In this document: positions 1 through 7,717 of the stretch, one piece after another
Numbering within the stretch: the stretch's first letter is position 1
Layout: every line of letters begins with the position of its first letter
Source: Burkholderiales bacterium
GTDB lineage: Bacteria > Pseudomonadota > Gammaproteobacteria > Burkholderiales > SG8-39
Assembly (NCBI GenBank): GCA_027457185.1
Contig: DAIDTN010000143.1
Coordinates: 1 to 16,688, forward strand
DNA: 16,688 bases
Direction of reading: 5' to 3'
Program-made: the position numbers and the translations under genes
The notes under the pieces: generated by a model
Databases searched by the model: none
What the model saw: only the letters and a program-made list of their open reading frames with translations
What the model was told of the DNA's origin: nothing

Positions 1-102
1 CAGCCGGAGCAGGTGAAACAGCTGAACCTGCGTTACGCCGCGCTCGCGGCGGACCTGGCGGCGGCCCTGCTGCGCTGGGAAGAATTGGAGATCAAACGGT
101 AA
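1..102 (+). CDS. C-terminal end of a probable ABC-F family ATPase (Uup-like), truncated by the window
   Basis: Frame 1 is open from the first base to a TAA at 100-102 and gives 33 residues ending in RWEELEIKR. The segment is a Leu/Ala/Glu-rich amphipathic helix with the pattern 'LN-RYAAL---L---L-RWEELE'. Uup-type ABC-F ATPases often end this way, with a short coiled coil closing on R/Y-R-W-E-E-L-E. ABC-F proteins are soluble tandem-ATPase factors that act on ribosomes. No Walker motif or linker lies inside the window, so the assignment rests on the tail pattern alone. The gene converges on the nitrilase, with only 24 bases between the two stop codons and no T-rich terminator there. It could be any protein ending in a coiled coil; ABC-F is the best guess. 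Confidence 0.45.
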   Translation, partial: QPEQVKQLNLRYAALAADLAAALLRWEELEIKR

Positions 103-126
103 GTCAGCCGCGCCGCGGCGCTGGAA

Positions 127-1074
127 TCACGACTTGGAAGAGACCGCTCGCATTGGCGTCTCGTTGACGTTCAACTGGAAAACGTCGGGGCGGCTGTAGT
201 GCCCGGCCACATCGAAGTCGAACTTGCCGCGGCCGATGTCATTCAGATCCAGATCGGCCGTCAGGATCGATTCGCTGCCGAAGTGCGGGCCGGCCAGAAT
301 CTGCCCCAGCGGGTTTACGATTGCGCTGCCGCCGCGCATCAGCACCGCTTCAGGCGAATCGCCGAGCGACACGCGCACCGTGTCCGGGAAGTCTTTTTTG
401 CGGATGAACTGGCAGGCGGTCAGGACGAAGCAGCGTCCCTCGAGCGCGATGTGCTGCATCGACGCAATCCAGGTGTCGCGGTCGTCGGCGGTGGGGGCGC
501 AATACAGCGCGACGTTCTTCGAGTACATCGCCATGCGCAGCATCGGCATGTAGTTTTCCCAGCAGATTACCGAACCGATGCGGCCATACGGGCTGTCGAC
601 CACGGTCAAGGTCGAGCCGTCGCCGAAGCCCCAAATCACGCGCTCCATCACGGTCGGCATCAGCTTGCGGTGCTTGCCCAGCAACGTCCCGTCCGGACCG
701 AAGAACAGCACGGCGCAGTAGCAGGTGCCGTGCTCGCGCTCGATCACGCCCATGACCACGTAAGCCCCGTGCGCGGCGGCCGCCTCGCCCAAGCGCTGGG
801 TCTGCGGGCCCGGAACCTCGATCGCGGCTTCCAGGTAGAGGCGGAATTCCTCGCGCCCTGCAGGGTCGCGCGCGCCGACGACCAGGCCATAGCTCACGCC
901 CTTGGGATACCCGGGGATGAAGGCTTCGGGGAAGACAATGACCTTGGCACCGAGGCAGGAGGCTTCCGCGATCAGTCCTACGGCCTTGTCCACGCAGGCC
1001 TCGGTATCGAAGGGCACGGCACCCGCTTGGACTACCGCCGCGCGCACACGACTAGGTTGCTCCGGCGTCGTCAT
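127..1074 (-). CDS. Nitrilase (carbon-nitrogen hydrolase family)
   Basis: 315 residues, full length for a nitrilase that hydrolyses organic nitriles to the carboxylic acid and ammonia in the cytoplasm. The catalytic set is complete: Glu50 in FPEAFIPGYP, Lys137 in GKHRKLMPT, the second glutamate Glu144 and the nucleophile Cys171 in VICWENYMP. The long PEAFIPGYP and CWENYMPMLR motifs resemble true aliphatic/aromatic nitrilases more than the shorter amidase or Nit branches. Substrate cannot be read from sequence; a cyanide-hydrolysing or beta-cyanoalanine-type activity is not excluded. The ATG at 1072-1074 is well supported by an AAAGGAGG ribosome binding site 7 bases upstream. It is the last gene of the minus-strand cluster, 36 bases after the FAH-family gene, and ends 24 bases from the converging ABC-F gene. 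Confidence 0.9.
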   Translation of the reverse strand: MTTPEQPSRVRAAVVQAGAVPFDTEACVDKAVGLIAEASCLGAKVIVFPEAFIPGYPKGVSYGLVVGARDPAGREEFRLYLEAAIEVPGPQTQRLGEAAAAHGAYVVMGVIEREHGTCYCAVLFFGPDGTLLGKHRKLMPTVMERVIWGFGDGSTLTVVDSPYGRIGSVICWENYMPMLRMAMYSKNVALYCAPTADDRDTWIASMQHIALEGRCFVLTACQFIRKKDFPDTVRVSLGDSPEAVLMRGGSAIVNPLGQILAGPHFGSESILTADLDLNDIGRGKFDFDVAGHYSRPDVFQLNVNETPMRAVSSKS

Positions 1075-1081
1075 ATTTCTG

Positions 1082-1089
1082 CCTCCTTT
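1082..1089 (-). promoter_or_regulatory. Strong ribosome binding site of the nitrilase gene
   Basis: On the minus strand this reads AAAGGAGG, close to a full anti-16S match, with 7 bases before the ATG at 1074. It is the strongest Shine-Dalgarno in the minus-strand cluster. The nitrilase may therefore be translated well independently of its upstream neighbour. Confidence 0.75.
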
Positions 1090-1110
1090 GGTCGGTGAAT
1101 AGCGTCGATA

Positions 1111-2307
1111 TTACGCCGCCTGGCCGAGCAGGCCGCGTGCGGCAAGGTTGCGCATCAATGCGCCGATGCCGAAGATCCAGGGCGGGGCTTGGTCCGAGGT
1201 GGTGACGCGGTTGACCAGACGTCCAAGTTTCGGTGTCGAAATGCTCACCAGGTCGCCGACCTTGTGGGTGAAGCCCATGCCGGGTGCGCCTCTGTCCTTG
1301 ACCGGCGCGAACATCGTGCCGAGGAACAACATGAAGCCGTCCGGGTACTGGTGATGCGCCCCCCAGGCATGGGTGACGATATTCAGCGGATCGCGGCTGA
1401 TCTTGTTCATCGGGCTCACTCCCTCGAGCACAAAGCCGTCTGCACCGGAGATTTGGAGCGCCAACTCGGCCTGACGCACGTCATCGATGCCAAACGTCTG
1501 GTCGAACAGGCGAATGAACGGGCCGATCGCGCACGACGCATTGTTATCTTTGGACTTGCCCAGCAGCAGCGCGCTGCGGCCTTCGAAGTCGCGCAGATTG
1601 ACATCGTTGCCCAGCGTGGCGCCGACGGTCTCGCCTGCAGCAGTGACGGCGAGCACGATCTCGGGTTCCGGGTTGTTCCAGGAGGATTTCGGATGCAGGC
1701 CGACTTCCGCGCCCAACCCAACTGCGGACATGACCTGTGACTTGGTGAAGATTTCCGCGTCCGGACCGATGCCCACTTCCAGATACTGCGACCATGCGCC
1801 CTGCGCGACCAGCACGCGCTTGATCTCATCGGCCTCGGGCGAGCCCGGCTTCACCGACGCGAGATTGTCGCCGATGATGCGCATCACCTGCGCCCGGATG
1901 GTCTCCGCCTTGCCGGTATCGCCGCGCGCCTGTTCCTCGATCACGCGTTCGAGCAGGCTTTGCACGAAGGTCACGCCGCTCGCCTTGATCGGCTGCAGGT
2001 CGCAGGGTGCGAGCAAAGATGGTTTGTCCGGATTCCTGCCATCGCCGCTGTTTGCGAGCAAGACTTCGATCGTGGCGATGACTTTGCCGGGCGCGGTACG
2101 GGCGAGGGCGACGCGATCGGGGCGGGCGAGCAGCTGGCTCAGGGTCGGTTCGACCGGAGCAAGATCGACGACGTCGCCGTTTGGCCGCAGCGCGATGGGC
2201 GAGGGGCCCGCGGGTTTGCCCGGCAGCCAGGCGCGGCCGAGCAATGTGGCGTCACGCCAGTCGGAGGGCAGACATTCGAGCGTAAGCAGATCGTTGAGCG
2301 CTTTCAT
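1111..2307 (-). CDS. Fumarylacetoacetate hydrolase (FAH) family protein
   Basis: 398 residues. The C-terminal half (about 175-370) has the FAH fold signature. Glu214 and Glu216 in NPEPEIVLAV match the E-x-E metal ligands, Asp235 in LGNDVNLRD matches the third ligand, and a C-terminal G-x-G-F-x-H-x-V-G-D-x-V pattern lies near 343-354. The family uses Mg or Ca to act on beta-diketo or 2-keto acid substrates (hydrolysis, decarboxylation or dehydration). The long N-terminal region (1-170) and total length resemble the 2-keto-3-deoxy sugar acid dehydratase-like branch more than short FAH isomerases, but the substrate is unknown. Its ATG overlaps the TGA of prmB in an ATGA arrangement, with GAGG seven bases upstream, so translation is probably coupled. 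No pathway neighbour other than the nitrilase is present. Confidence 0.82.
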   Translation of the reverse strand: MKALNDLLTLECLPSDWRDATLLGRAWLPGKPAGPSPIALRPNGDVVDLAPVEPTLSQLLARPDRVALARTAPGKVIATIEVLLANSGDGRNPDKPSLLAPCDLQPIKASGVTFVQSLLERVIEEQARGDTGKAETIRAQVMRIIGDNLASVKPGSPEADEIKRVLVAQGAWSQYLEVGIGPDAEIFTKSQVMSAVGLGAEVGLHPKSSWNNPEPEIVLAVTAAGETVGATLGNDVNLRDFEGRSALLLGKSKDNNASCAIGPFIRLFDQTFGIDDVRQAELALQISGADGFVLEGVSPMNKISRDPLNIVTHAWGAHHQYPDGFMLFLGTMFAPVKDRGAPGMGFTHKVGDLVSISTPKLGRLVNRVTTSDQAPPWIFGIGALMRNLAARGLLGQAA

Positions 2308-3155
2308 AACAGATCCTCGCGTCGCAGCATGAAGACATATTCGTCGCCCGCGCTGGTATCGAGCCAGATGAAGGGCAGGCGCGGATAGGCTTTTTCCAGC
2401 GCGGCGCGATTGTGGCCAATCTCGACGACGAGCACGCCTTCAGGGTTCAAGTGGGCGGCTGCCTGCGCCAGCATGCGATGCACCAGCGCCAGGCCGTCGC
2501 GCCCGCCGGCGAGCGCGAGGCGCGGCTCGCGCCGGTATTCGCGCGGCAGCGCGCCCATCGCCGCGGCGTTGACATAAGGCGGGTTGGACAGGATCAGGTC
2601 ATAGCGGCGCGCAAGCAGGCGATCGAACAGGTCGGTCTGGACCAGCCGTATGCGCTTGCCCAAGGCGTAGTCCTTCACGTTACGGCGCGCCACCTGCAGC
2701 GCTTCTGCAGAGAGATCGGTCGCATCTATGCGCGCATTCGGAAACGCGTGCGCTGCAAGCACGGCAAGACAGCCCGATCCGGTGCACAAGTCGAGCACAC
2801 TGCGCACGCGCGACGCATCGGCGATCCAGGGCGCGATTCCGTCGCGCAGCAGTTCGGCGATGAAAGAGCGCGGCACGATGGCGCGTTCGTCGACGTAAAA
2901 CCTGAACTTCCCCAGCCAGGCTTCATGGGTCAGATAGGCGGCAGGCGTGCGCTCGCGTACGCGCCGCCGCAGAATGGCGCGCACCGCCTCGAGTTCGCTG
3001 GCGCTCAATTGCCGGTCGAGCACGGAATCGAGTTCGCCCAGCGGCAGCTTGAGCGTGTGCAAGATGAGATAGATGGCCTCATCGCGCGCGTTACGCGTGC
3101 CGTGGCCGAAGGCAAGGCCGGCGCGCTTGAATTGCGTGACCGCCTCGCGCAACAC
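2304..3155 (-). CDS. prmB: Ribosomal protein L3 N5-glutamine methyltransferase PrmB
   Basis: 283 residues as drawn. The enzyme methylates a glutamine of ribosomal protein L3 using S-adenosylmethionine. The SAM-binding loop DLCTGSGC is at 122-129, an acidic motif ATDLS at 145-149, and the catalytic NPPY at 191-194. The linker IVPRSFIAELL (93-103) separates PrmB from the release-factor enzyme PrmC, which has VPRPET there. The N-terminal helical region contains AFGHGTRNARDEA, also typical of PrmB. The start is uncertain: the drawn GTG at 3153-3155 has no clear Shine-Dalgarno. The frame stays open upstream, reading PLTLRAV just before it, which resembles the start of other PrmB proteins. True translation may begin up to about 12 codons earlier at a non-standard codon. 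It follows dapE by 35 bases and overlaps the FAH gene. Confidence 0.92.
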   Translation of the reverse strand: MLREAVTQFKRAGLAFGHGTRNARDEAIYLILHTLKLPLGELDSVLDRQLSASELEAVRAILRRRVRERTPAAYLTHEAWLGKFRFYVDERAIVPRSFIAELLRDGIAPWIADASRVRSVLDLCTGSGCLAVLAAHAFPNARIDATDLSAEALQVARRNVKDYALGKRIRLVQTDLFDRLLARRYDLILSNPPYVNAAAMGALPREYRREPRLALAGGRDGLALVHRMLAQAAAHLNPEGVLVVEIGHNRAALEKAYPRLPFIWLDTSAGDEYVFMLRREDLL

Positions 3156-3190
3156 CGCGCGCAGCGTCAGCGGGCGGTTGCGCTCCGGGT

Positions 3191-4330
3191 TCAGGCCGGC
3201 AGCAGCAGGCGCTCGAGCATCTGCCGGTAAATGGACTTGAGGGCATCGAGTGCAGCCAGTTCAATATGCTCGTTCAGCTTGTGAATGGAGGCGTTAACCG
3301 GACCGAGTTCGAGCACCTGCTGGCATATATCGATAATGAAGCGGCCGTCGGAAGTGCCGCCTGTGGTGGACAATTCCGGTTCGATGCCGGTCACGGCGCG
3401 CACCGCGGCGCGCACCGCGGCGACCAGTGCGCCCTCGGCGGTGAGGAAAGGGGCCGCCGCATGCAACCAGTCGAGCGTGTAATCGATTCCGTGCCGGTCG
3501 AGAATGGCGTGGACCCGGCTGCGCAGGGTATCGGGCGTGCTCGCAGTGGAGTAGCGGAAATTGAATTGCACCTCGAGGCTGTTCGGGGTGACATTGGTGG
3601 CGCCGGTACCGCCGTGGATATTCGAAATCTGCCAGCTGGTGGGCGGAAAAAACGCATTGCCGCAATCCCATTCCGTCGCGGCGAGTTCGGCCAGCGCCGG
3701 CGCGAACAGATGCACCGGATTCTTCACCAGCTGCGGATACGCGACGTGCCCCTGCACGCCTTTGACTATCAGCTTGCCGGAAAGCGAGCCGCGGCGGCCG
3801 TTCTTGATCGTATCGCCGAGTTGGCTCACGGCGGTGGGTTCGCCGACGATGCAATAATCGAGCAATTCGCCGCGCGCCTTCAGCTTCTCCACCACCCTGA
3901 CCGTTCCGTCCACCGCCACGCCTTCTTCGTCCGAAGTGAGCAGCAGCGCGATCGAACCCTGGTGCTGCGGGTGTGCGGCCACGAATTCTTCAGTGGCGCA
4001 GACGAAGGCCGCGACCGAAGACTTCATGTCCGCAGCGCCGCGGCCGTATAGCCTGCCTTCGCGCACGCTGGGGGCGAATGGATCCGACAGCCATTGATCC
4101 AGCGGGCCGGTGGGCACCACGTCCGTATGTCCGGCAAAACAGACCAGCGGTTTGGCCTGACCGCGGCGCGCCCACAGATTGCTGACGTCACCGCAATGCA
4201 CGCTCTCCAGGGCGAAGCCGATGGAGGCGAGACGCTGCGCGATAAGGTCCTGGCAGCCGGCATCATCCGGCGTGAGCGAACGCAGCCGGATCAGCTGCCG
4301 TGCGAGTTCCAGCGTGCTTGAGCTCATCAT
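3191..4330 (-). CDS. dapE: Succinyl-diaminopimelate desuccinylase DapE
   Basis: 379 residues, normal for DapE. It removes succinate from N-succinyl-LL-diaminopimelate to give LL-diaminopimelate for lysine and peptidoglycan synthesis. All expected di-zinc and catalytic residues of the M20 family are visible: His68 and Asp70 in GHTDVVP, Asp101 in GRGAADMK, Glu135 (general base) and Glu136 in SDEEG, Glu164 in GEPT and His350 in NASIHKLNEH. The inserted dimerisation domain lies at roughly 180-290, with GRRGSLSG and GHVAYP near its start. The protein begins with two consecutive ATGs (4330 and 4327) and only a weak GGAA upstream. A 12-base palindrome stands just before the start. It sits between pilU and prmB, and dapC and dapD lie in the same cluster. 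Confidence 0.97.
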   Translation of the reverse strand: MMSSSTLELARQLIRLRSLTPDDAGCQDLIAQRLASIGFALESVHCGDVSNLWARRGQAKPLVCFAGHTDVVPTGPLDQWLSDPFAPSVREGRLYGRGAADMKSSVAAFVCATEEFVAAHPQHQGSIALLLTSDEEGVAVDGTVRVVEKLKARGELLDYCIVGEPTAVSQLGDTIKNGRRGSLSGKLIVKGVQGHVAYPQLVKNPVHLFAPALAELAATEWDCGNAFFPPTSWQISNIHGGTGATNVTPNSLEVQFNFRYSTASTPDTLRSRVHAILDRHGIDYTLDWLHAAAPFLTAEGALVAAVRAAVRAVTGIEPELSTTGGTSDGRFIIDICQQVLELGPVNASIHKLNEHIELAALDALKSIYRQMLERLLLPA

Positions 4331-4339
4331 TTTCCGAAT

Positions 4340-4351
4340 CGGTTCGAACCG
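4340..4351. repeat. Perfect 12-base palindrome in the dapE leader
   Basis: CGGTTCGAACCG reads the same on both strands and ends 9 bases before the dapE ATG. As RNA it could form a 4-bp stem with a TCGA loop. It lies in the 97-base gap between pilU and dapE (4331-4427), the longest gap in the minus-strand cluster. That gap also contains CGGGCCCG and no T-run terminator. It could be an operator, a processing site or chance in GC-rich DNA. Confidence 0.4.
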
Positions 4352-4427
4352 GAATCCGCCGCGAAAACCCGGGCCCGTGCGGACCGGACTCTATCGCCGC
4401 TCGCGATGCCGTGAAGCGCGATTCGCA

Positions 4428-5609
4428 CTATGGCGTTTTCTCGTCGGCGAGAATCTTGAATTCGCTGAAGGAGGTCGTGGTCTCGAACGGATCAGACGCC
4501 TTCTCCGGTTTTTTCTGCCCGGCGGCGGTCGTCGTGGCGCCCGCGTCGCCCTCGGACTGGTTCATCAGCCACATCAGGTTGGTGGCGGAATCGGCATTGC
4601 CCAGCGCTTCCTCCTTGGTGATCAGGCCGTCCTTGTACATCCTGAACAAGGACTGCTCGAACGTTTGCGAGCCGGGCGTCATGCTCTTTTCCATCGCTTC
4701 CTTGATCTCGCTGATTTCGCCTTTGTCGATCAGCTCGGCGGTGTAGCGCGTATTGAGCAGAACTTCCACCGCGGCCGAGCGCCCACCCTTGATGTTCTTC
4801 ACCAGGCGCTGCGAAATCACCGCCTTGAGCGTCGCCGCCAAGTCCTGCAGCAACGCCGGGCGGTTTTCCAGCGGATAAAAGCTGATGATGCGGTTCATCG
4901 CATGGTAGCTGTTGTTGGCGTGCAGCGTCGCCAGGCACAGATGGCCGGACTGGGCGTAGGCAATTGCCGCCGCCATCGTGTCCTTGTCGCGTATCTCCCC
5001 GATCAGGATGCAGTCGGGCGCCTGGCGCAGCGCGTTTTTCAGCGCGATCTTGAAATCCAGGGTGTCGGTGCCGACTTCGCGCTGGTTGACGATGCATTTC
5101 TTGTTGGTGAAAATGAATTCCACCGGATCCTCCAGCGTCAGGATGTGGCCGGACTTGGTGGCGTTCCTGAGATCGAGCAAGGCGGCGAGCGTGGTCGATT
5201 TGCCCGAGCCCGTGGCGCCAACCATCAGCACCAGGCCGCGCTTTTCCATGATCACTTCCTTCAGCACCGGCGGCATGCCCAGGGTATCGATGTTGGGCAC
5301 CTCGCCGGGGATGTAGCGCACCACCACCGCCGGCGTGGTCTTCTGGCGGAATGCGCTGATGCGAAAGCTGCCGACCCCGGGCAGGGGAAAGGCGGTGTTG
5401 AGTTCCAGCGTATCCTCGAATTCCTTCTTCTGTTTGTCGTTAAGAACTTCGTACAGCAGGCTGGTGATGCCGGCCGAATCCATCACCTGCTGATTGATCG
5501 GCATGGCGGTGCCATTGATCTTGATGTTGATGGGCGAGCCGACCGAGAGGAAGATGTCGGAGGCTTTTTTCTCCGCCATCAACTGGAACAAGCGCTTCAT
5601 CGCAGACAC
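4428..5609 (-). CDS. pilU: Type IV pilus twitching ATPase, PilT/PilU family (PilU type)
   Basis: 393 residues. This is a cytoplasmic hexameric ATPase that assists pilus retraction at the inner-membrane base of type IV pili. Motifs in order: N-terminal domain with ASDIFLSVG (16-24), Walker A GATGSGKS (131-138), Asp box TLEDPVEF (158-165), Walker B-like LIGEIRD (202-208) and His box ATLHANN (227-233). The C-terminal segment SQTFEQSLFRMYKDG-IT-EEAL--ADSATNLMW fits PilU rather than PilT, which has an AIRNLIRE motif. A Thr/Lys-rich tail of about 40 residues follows. The start is GTG at 5607-5609: AAAGGGAG lies 7 bases upstream of it, whereas the ATG three codons later would be 16 bases away. No other pilus gene is in the window. 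The gene sits between dapD and dapE. Confidence 0.9.
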   Translation of the reverse strand: MSAMKRLFQLMAEKKASDIFLSVGSPINIKINGTAMPINQQVMDSAGITSLLYEVLNDKQKKEFEDTLELNTAFPLPGVGSFRISAFRQKTTPAVVVRYIPGEVPNIDTLGMPPVLKEVIMEKRGLVLMVGATGSGKSTTLAALLDLRNATKSGHILTLEDPVEFIFTNKKCIVNQREVGTDTLDFKIALKNALRQAPDCILIGEIRDKDTMAAAIAYAQSGHLCLATLHANNSYHAMNRIISFYPLENRPALLQDLAATLKAVISQRLVKNIKGGRSAAVEVLLNTRYTAELIDKGEISEIKEAMEKSMTPGSQTFEQSLFRMYKDGLITKEEALGNADSATNLMWLMNQSEGDAGATTTAAGQKKPEKASDPFETTTSFSEFKILADEKTP

Positions 5610-5616
5610 AGTCGTT

Positions 5617-5624
5617 CTCCCTTT
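5617..5624 (-). promoter_or_regulatory. Ribosome binding site that decides the pilU start
   Basis: On the minus strand this reads AAAGGGAG, 7 bases before the GTG at 5609. The spacing supports that GTG as the start codon over the ATG at 5598-5600. Confidence 0.65.
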
Positions 5625-5651
5625 AACAGCCCGCGCAGGAATGCGGCCTCC

Positions 5652-6473
5652 CTAATCGCCGCGGAGCAGTTCGTTAATGCTAGTCTTGGCGCGGGTCTTC
5701 GCATCTACGCGCTTGACGATGACCGCGCAGTACAGACTGTATTTTCCATCAGCCGAGGGCAGATTGCCAGACACCACCACCGAGCCCGCGGGCACCCGGC
5801 CGTAAAGCACCTCGCCGGTTTCGCGGTTGAATATCTTGGTGCTCTGACCGATGAACACCCCCATCGACAATACCGAGTTCTCCTCCACAATCACGCCTTC
5901 AACAACTTCCGCGCGCGCACCGATGAAGCAGTTGTCCTCGATGATGGTCGGATTGGCCTGCAGCGGTTCGAGCACCCCGCCTATGCCGACCCCGCCGGAC
6001 AGGTGAACGTTCTTGCCGATCTGGGCGCAGGAGCCCACCGTGGCCCATGTGTCCACCATGCTGCCTGCGTCGACATAGGCGCCAATATTGACGTAAGAGG
6101 GCATCAGCACCACGTTCCTGCCGATGAAGCAGCCGCGGCGCGCGACCGCGGGCGGCACTACGCGAAAGCCACCGGCGGCAAACTCCTCGCTGCTGTAGTT
6201 GCCGAATTTGGTCGGCACCTTGTCGTAGTACTGGGTCGATGCACCTGGCATCACCTGGTTGTCGTTCAGCCGGAACGACAGCAGTACCGCCTTTTTCAGC
6301 CACTGATGCGTGACCCACTGGCCGTCGATTTTTTCGGCCACGCGCAGCCGCCCCGCGTCGAGCGCGGCGATAACCTGCTCCACCGCGTCGCGGATTTTCC
6401 GGTCGGCCGAGCCGGGGCTCAGTTCGGCGCGATGGTCGAAGGCTAGCTCGATTGTCTGTTGCAATTGCTGCAT
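5652..6473 (-). CDS. dapD: Tetrahydrodipicolinate N-succinyltransferase DapD
   Basis: 273 residues, the usual size. It transfers succinyl from succinyl-CoA to tetrahydrodipicolinate, opening the succinylase branch of diaminopimelate synthesis. An N-terminal helical domain (about 1-100) includes GQWVTHQWLKKAVLLSFR. A left-handed beta-helix of hexapeptide repeats follows (about 105-235), with runs such as IGRNVVLMPS, IGAYVDAGSMVD, IGKNVHLSGGVGIGG and IGARAEVVEGVIV. The C-terminal part ends in KTSINELLRGD, typical of the family, which forms trimers. The ATG at 6471-6473 follows the dapC stop by 12 bases, so the two are almost certainly co-transcribed. The ribosome binding site is weak (GGAAA), which fits coupling to dapC. 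Confidence 0.97.
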   Translation of the reverse strand: MQQLQQTIELAFDHRAELSPGSADRKIRDAVEQVIAALDAGRLRVAEKIDGQWVTHQWLKKAVLLSFRLNDNQVMPGASTQYYDKVPTKFGNYSSEEFAAGGFRVVPPAVARRGCFIGRNVVLMPSYVNIGAYVDAGSMVDTWATVGSCAQIGKNVHLSGGVGIGGVLEPLQANPTIIEDNCFIGARAEVVEGVIVEENSVLSMGVFIGQSTKIFNRETGEVLYGRVPAGSVVVSGNLPSADGKYSLYCAVIVKRVDAKTRAKTSINELLRGD

Positions 6474-6485
6474 GCGATTTCCAAA

Positions 6486-7679
6486 TTAGAGTTTACTTAC
6501 GAATTGGTTGATGCGCTGCGCCGCCTCCAGGCATTCGGCCAGCGGCGCCACCAGCGCCATGCGCACGTAGTTGCTGCCGGGATTGCGGCCATGCGCCATT
6601 CGCGCCAGATAGCTGCCCGGCAGCACCGTCACATTATATTCGCGGTAAAGCGCGGCGGCGAACAGTTCATCATCGACCGGCGTCCGGCTCCAGAAATAGA
6701 AGCCGCCCTCGGGCACGCTGGTCACCAGCGGCGCCTGCAGCAGCGGCCGCACGGCGCTGAATTTCTGCGCATACAGCCGGCGGTTTTCGACGACATGCGC
6801 TTCGTCGCCCCAGGCCGCCACGCTGGCTGCCTGCACCGGCAGGCCCATGGCGCTGCCGTGATAGGTGCGATACAGCAGGAATGCGCGAATCAGCGCGGCG
6901 TCGCCGGCGACGAAACCGGTGCGCATGCCGGGGACGTTGGAGCGTTTGGACAGGCTGGAGAAAACGATCAGGCGGGCGTAGTTCACGCGCCCCAGCTGTT
7001 GCGCCGCGTCCAGCGCGCCGAGCGGCGGCTTGGCTTCGTCCGGATAGATCTCCGAGTAACATTCGTCGGAGGCGATGACAAAGCCGTGGCGGTCGGAAAG
7101 TTCGAACAGGACGCGCCACTGCGCCAGGTCCATCACCTTGCCGGTGGGGTTGCCCGGCGAACAGGCGTAGACGAGTTGCGTGCGCGCAAGTACGTCGGCT
7201 GGAACCTTGGTGTAGTCGATTGCGAAATCCTGCTCCGGCAAGGCGTTGACGTAGTAGGGGCTGGCGCCGGCGAGCAGGGCCGCGCCTTCGTAAATCTGGT
7301 AGAACGGATTCGGGCAGATGACCAGCGCATCGCCTCGGCCCGGATCGATAACTGTTTGGGCCAGCGCGAACAGCGCTTCGCGCGAGCCGTTGACCGGCAG
7401 CACCTGGGTGAGCGCAGCGAGCGCAGTCAACTGGTAGCGCCGCCTGGCCCAGGCAGCAATCGCCTCGCGCAACTCAGGCGTGCCGGCCGTCGCCGGATAA
7501 CTCGCCAGTCCGGAAAGGTTCTGTATCAGCGTCTGCCGGATGAATTCGGGCGTCGGGTGCTTGGGCTCGCCTATGCCGAGATTGATTGCCGTATAGCGCG
7601 CATCCGGCCTGATGTCCTTGAACAGCAGGCGCAGTCTTTCGAAGGGGTAGGGTTGCAGCTTGGCCAGATTGGGATTCAC
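6486..7679 (-). CDS. dapC: Succinyldiaminopimelate transaminase DapC
   Basis: 397 residues from a GTG at 7677-7679. A fold-type I PLP aminotransferase that converts N-succinyl-2-amino-6-ketopimelate to N-succinyl-diaminopimelate with glutamate as amino donor. Landmarks: N-terminal NLGIGEPKHPTP (33-44), SPGNPTG (174-180), Asp205 in ASDECYSEIYP that contacts the PLP ring nitrogen, the Schiff-base Lys245 in SSLSKRSNVPGMRTG, and Arg373 in NYVRMAL for the substrate carboxylate. The frame is open far upstream through queF, but homology begins at VNPNLAKLQPYPFERL, and AAGG stands six bases before the GTG, so this start is preferred. It lies directly upstream of dapD, so two successive steps are encoded side by side. 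DapC of this type is common in betaproteobacteria, whereas E. coli uses ArgD or SerC. Confidence 0.95.
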   Translation of the reverse strand: MNPNLAKLQPYPFERLRLLFKDIRPDARYTAINLGIGEPKHPTPEFIRQTLIQNLSGLASYPATAGTPELREAIAAWARRRYQLTALAALTQVLPVNGSREALFALAQTVIDPGRGDALVICPNPFYQIYEGAALLAGASPYYVNALPEQDFAIDYTKVPADVLARTQLVYACSPGNPTGKVMDLAQWRVLFELSDRHGFVIASDECYSEIYPDEAKPPLGALDAAQQLGRVNYARLIVFSSLSKRSNVPGMRTGFVAGDAALIRAFLLYRTYHGSAMGLPVQAASVAAWGDEAHVVENRRLYAQKFSAVRPLLQAPLVTSVPEGGFYFWSRTPVDDELFAAALYREYNVTVLPGSYLARMAHGRNPGSNYVRMALVAPLAECLEAAQRINQFVSKL

Positions 7680-7717
7680 GGACTGCCTTGTGCTCGATGT
7701 TCGTTGGTCGTCGTTCG

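Noticed and set aside
103..126. GCGCCGCGGCGC palindrome (110-121) between two converging genes as a bidirectional terminator
   Set aside because: It can form only a 4-bp stem and has no T-run on either strand.
4179..6446. A 755-codon open frame on the plus strand, opposite dapE, pilU and dapD
   Set aside because: It runs antisense across three clearly recognised genes, its composition is Arg/His/Ala/Gly-rich as expected from reading GC-rich codons backwards, and it shows no family motif.
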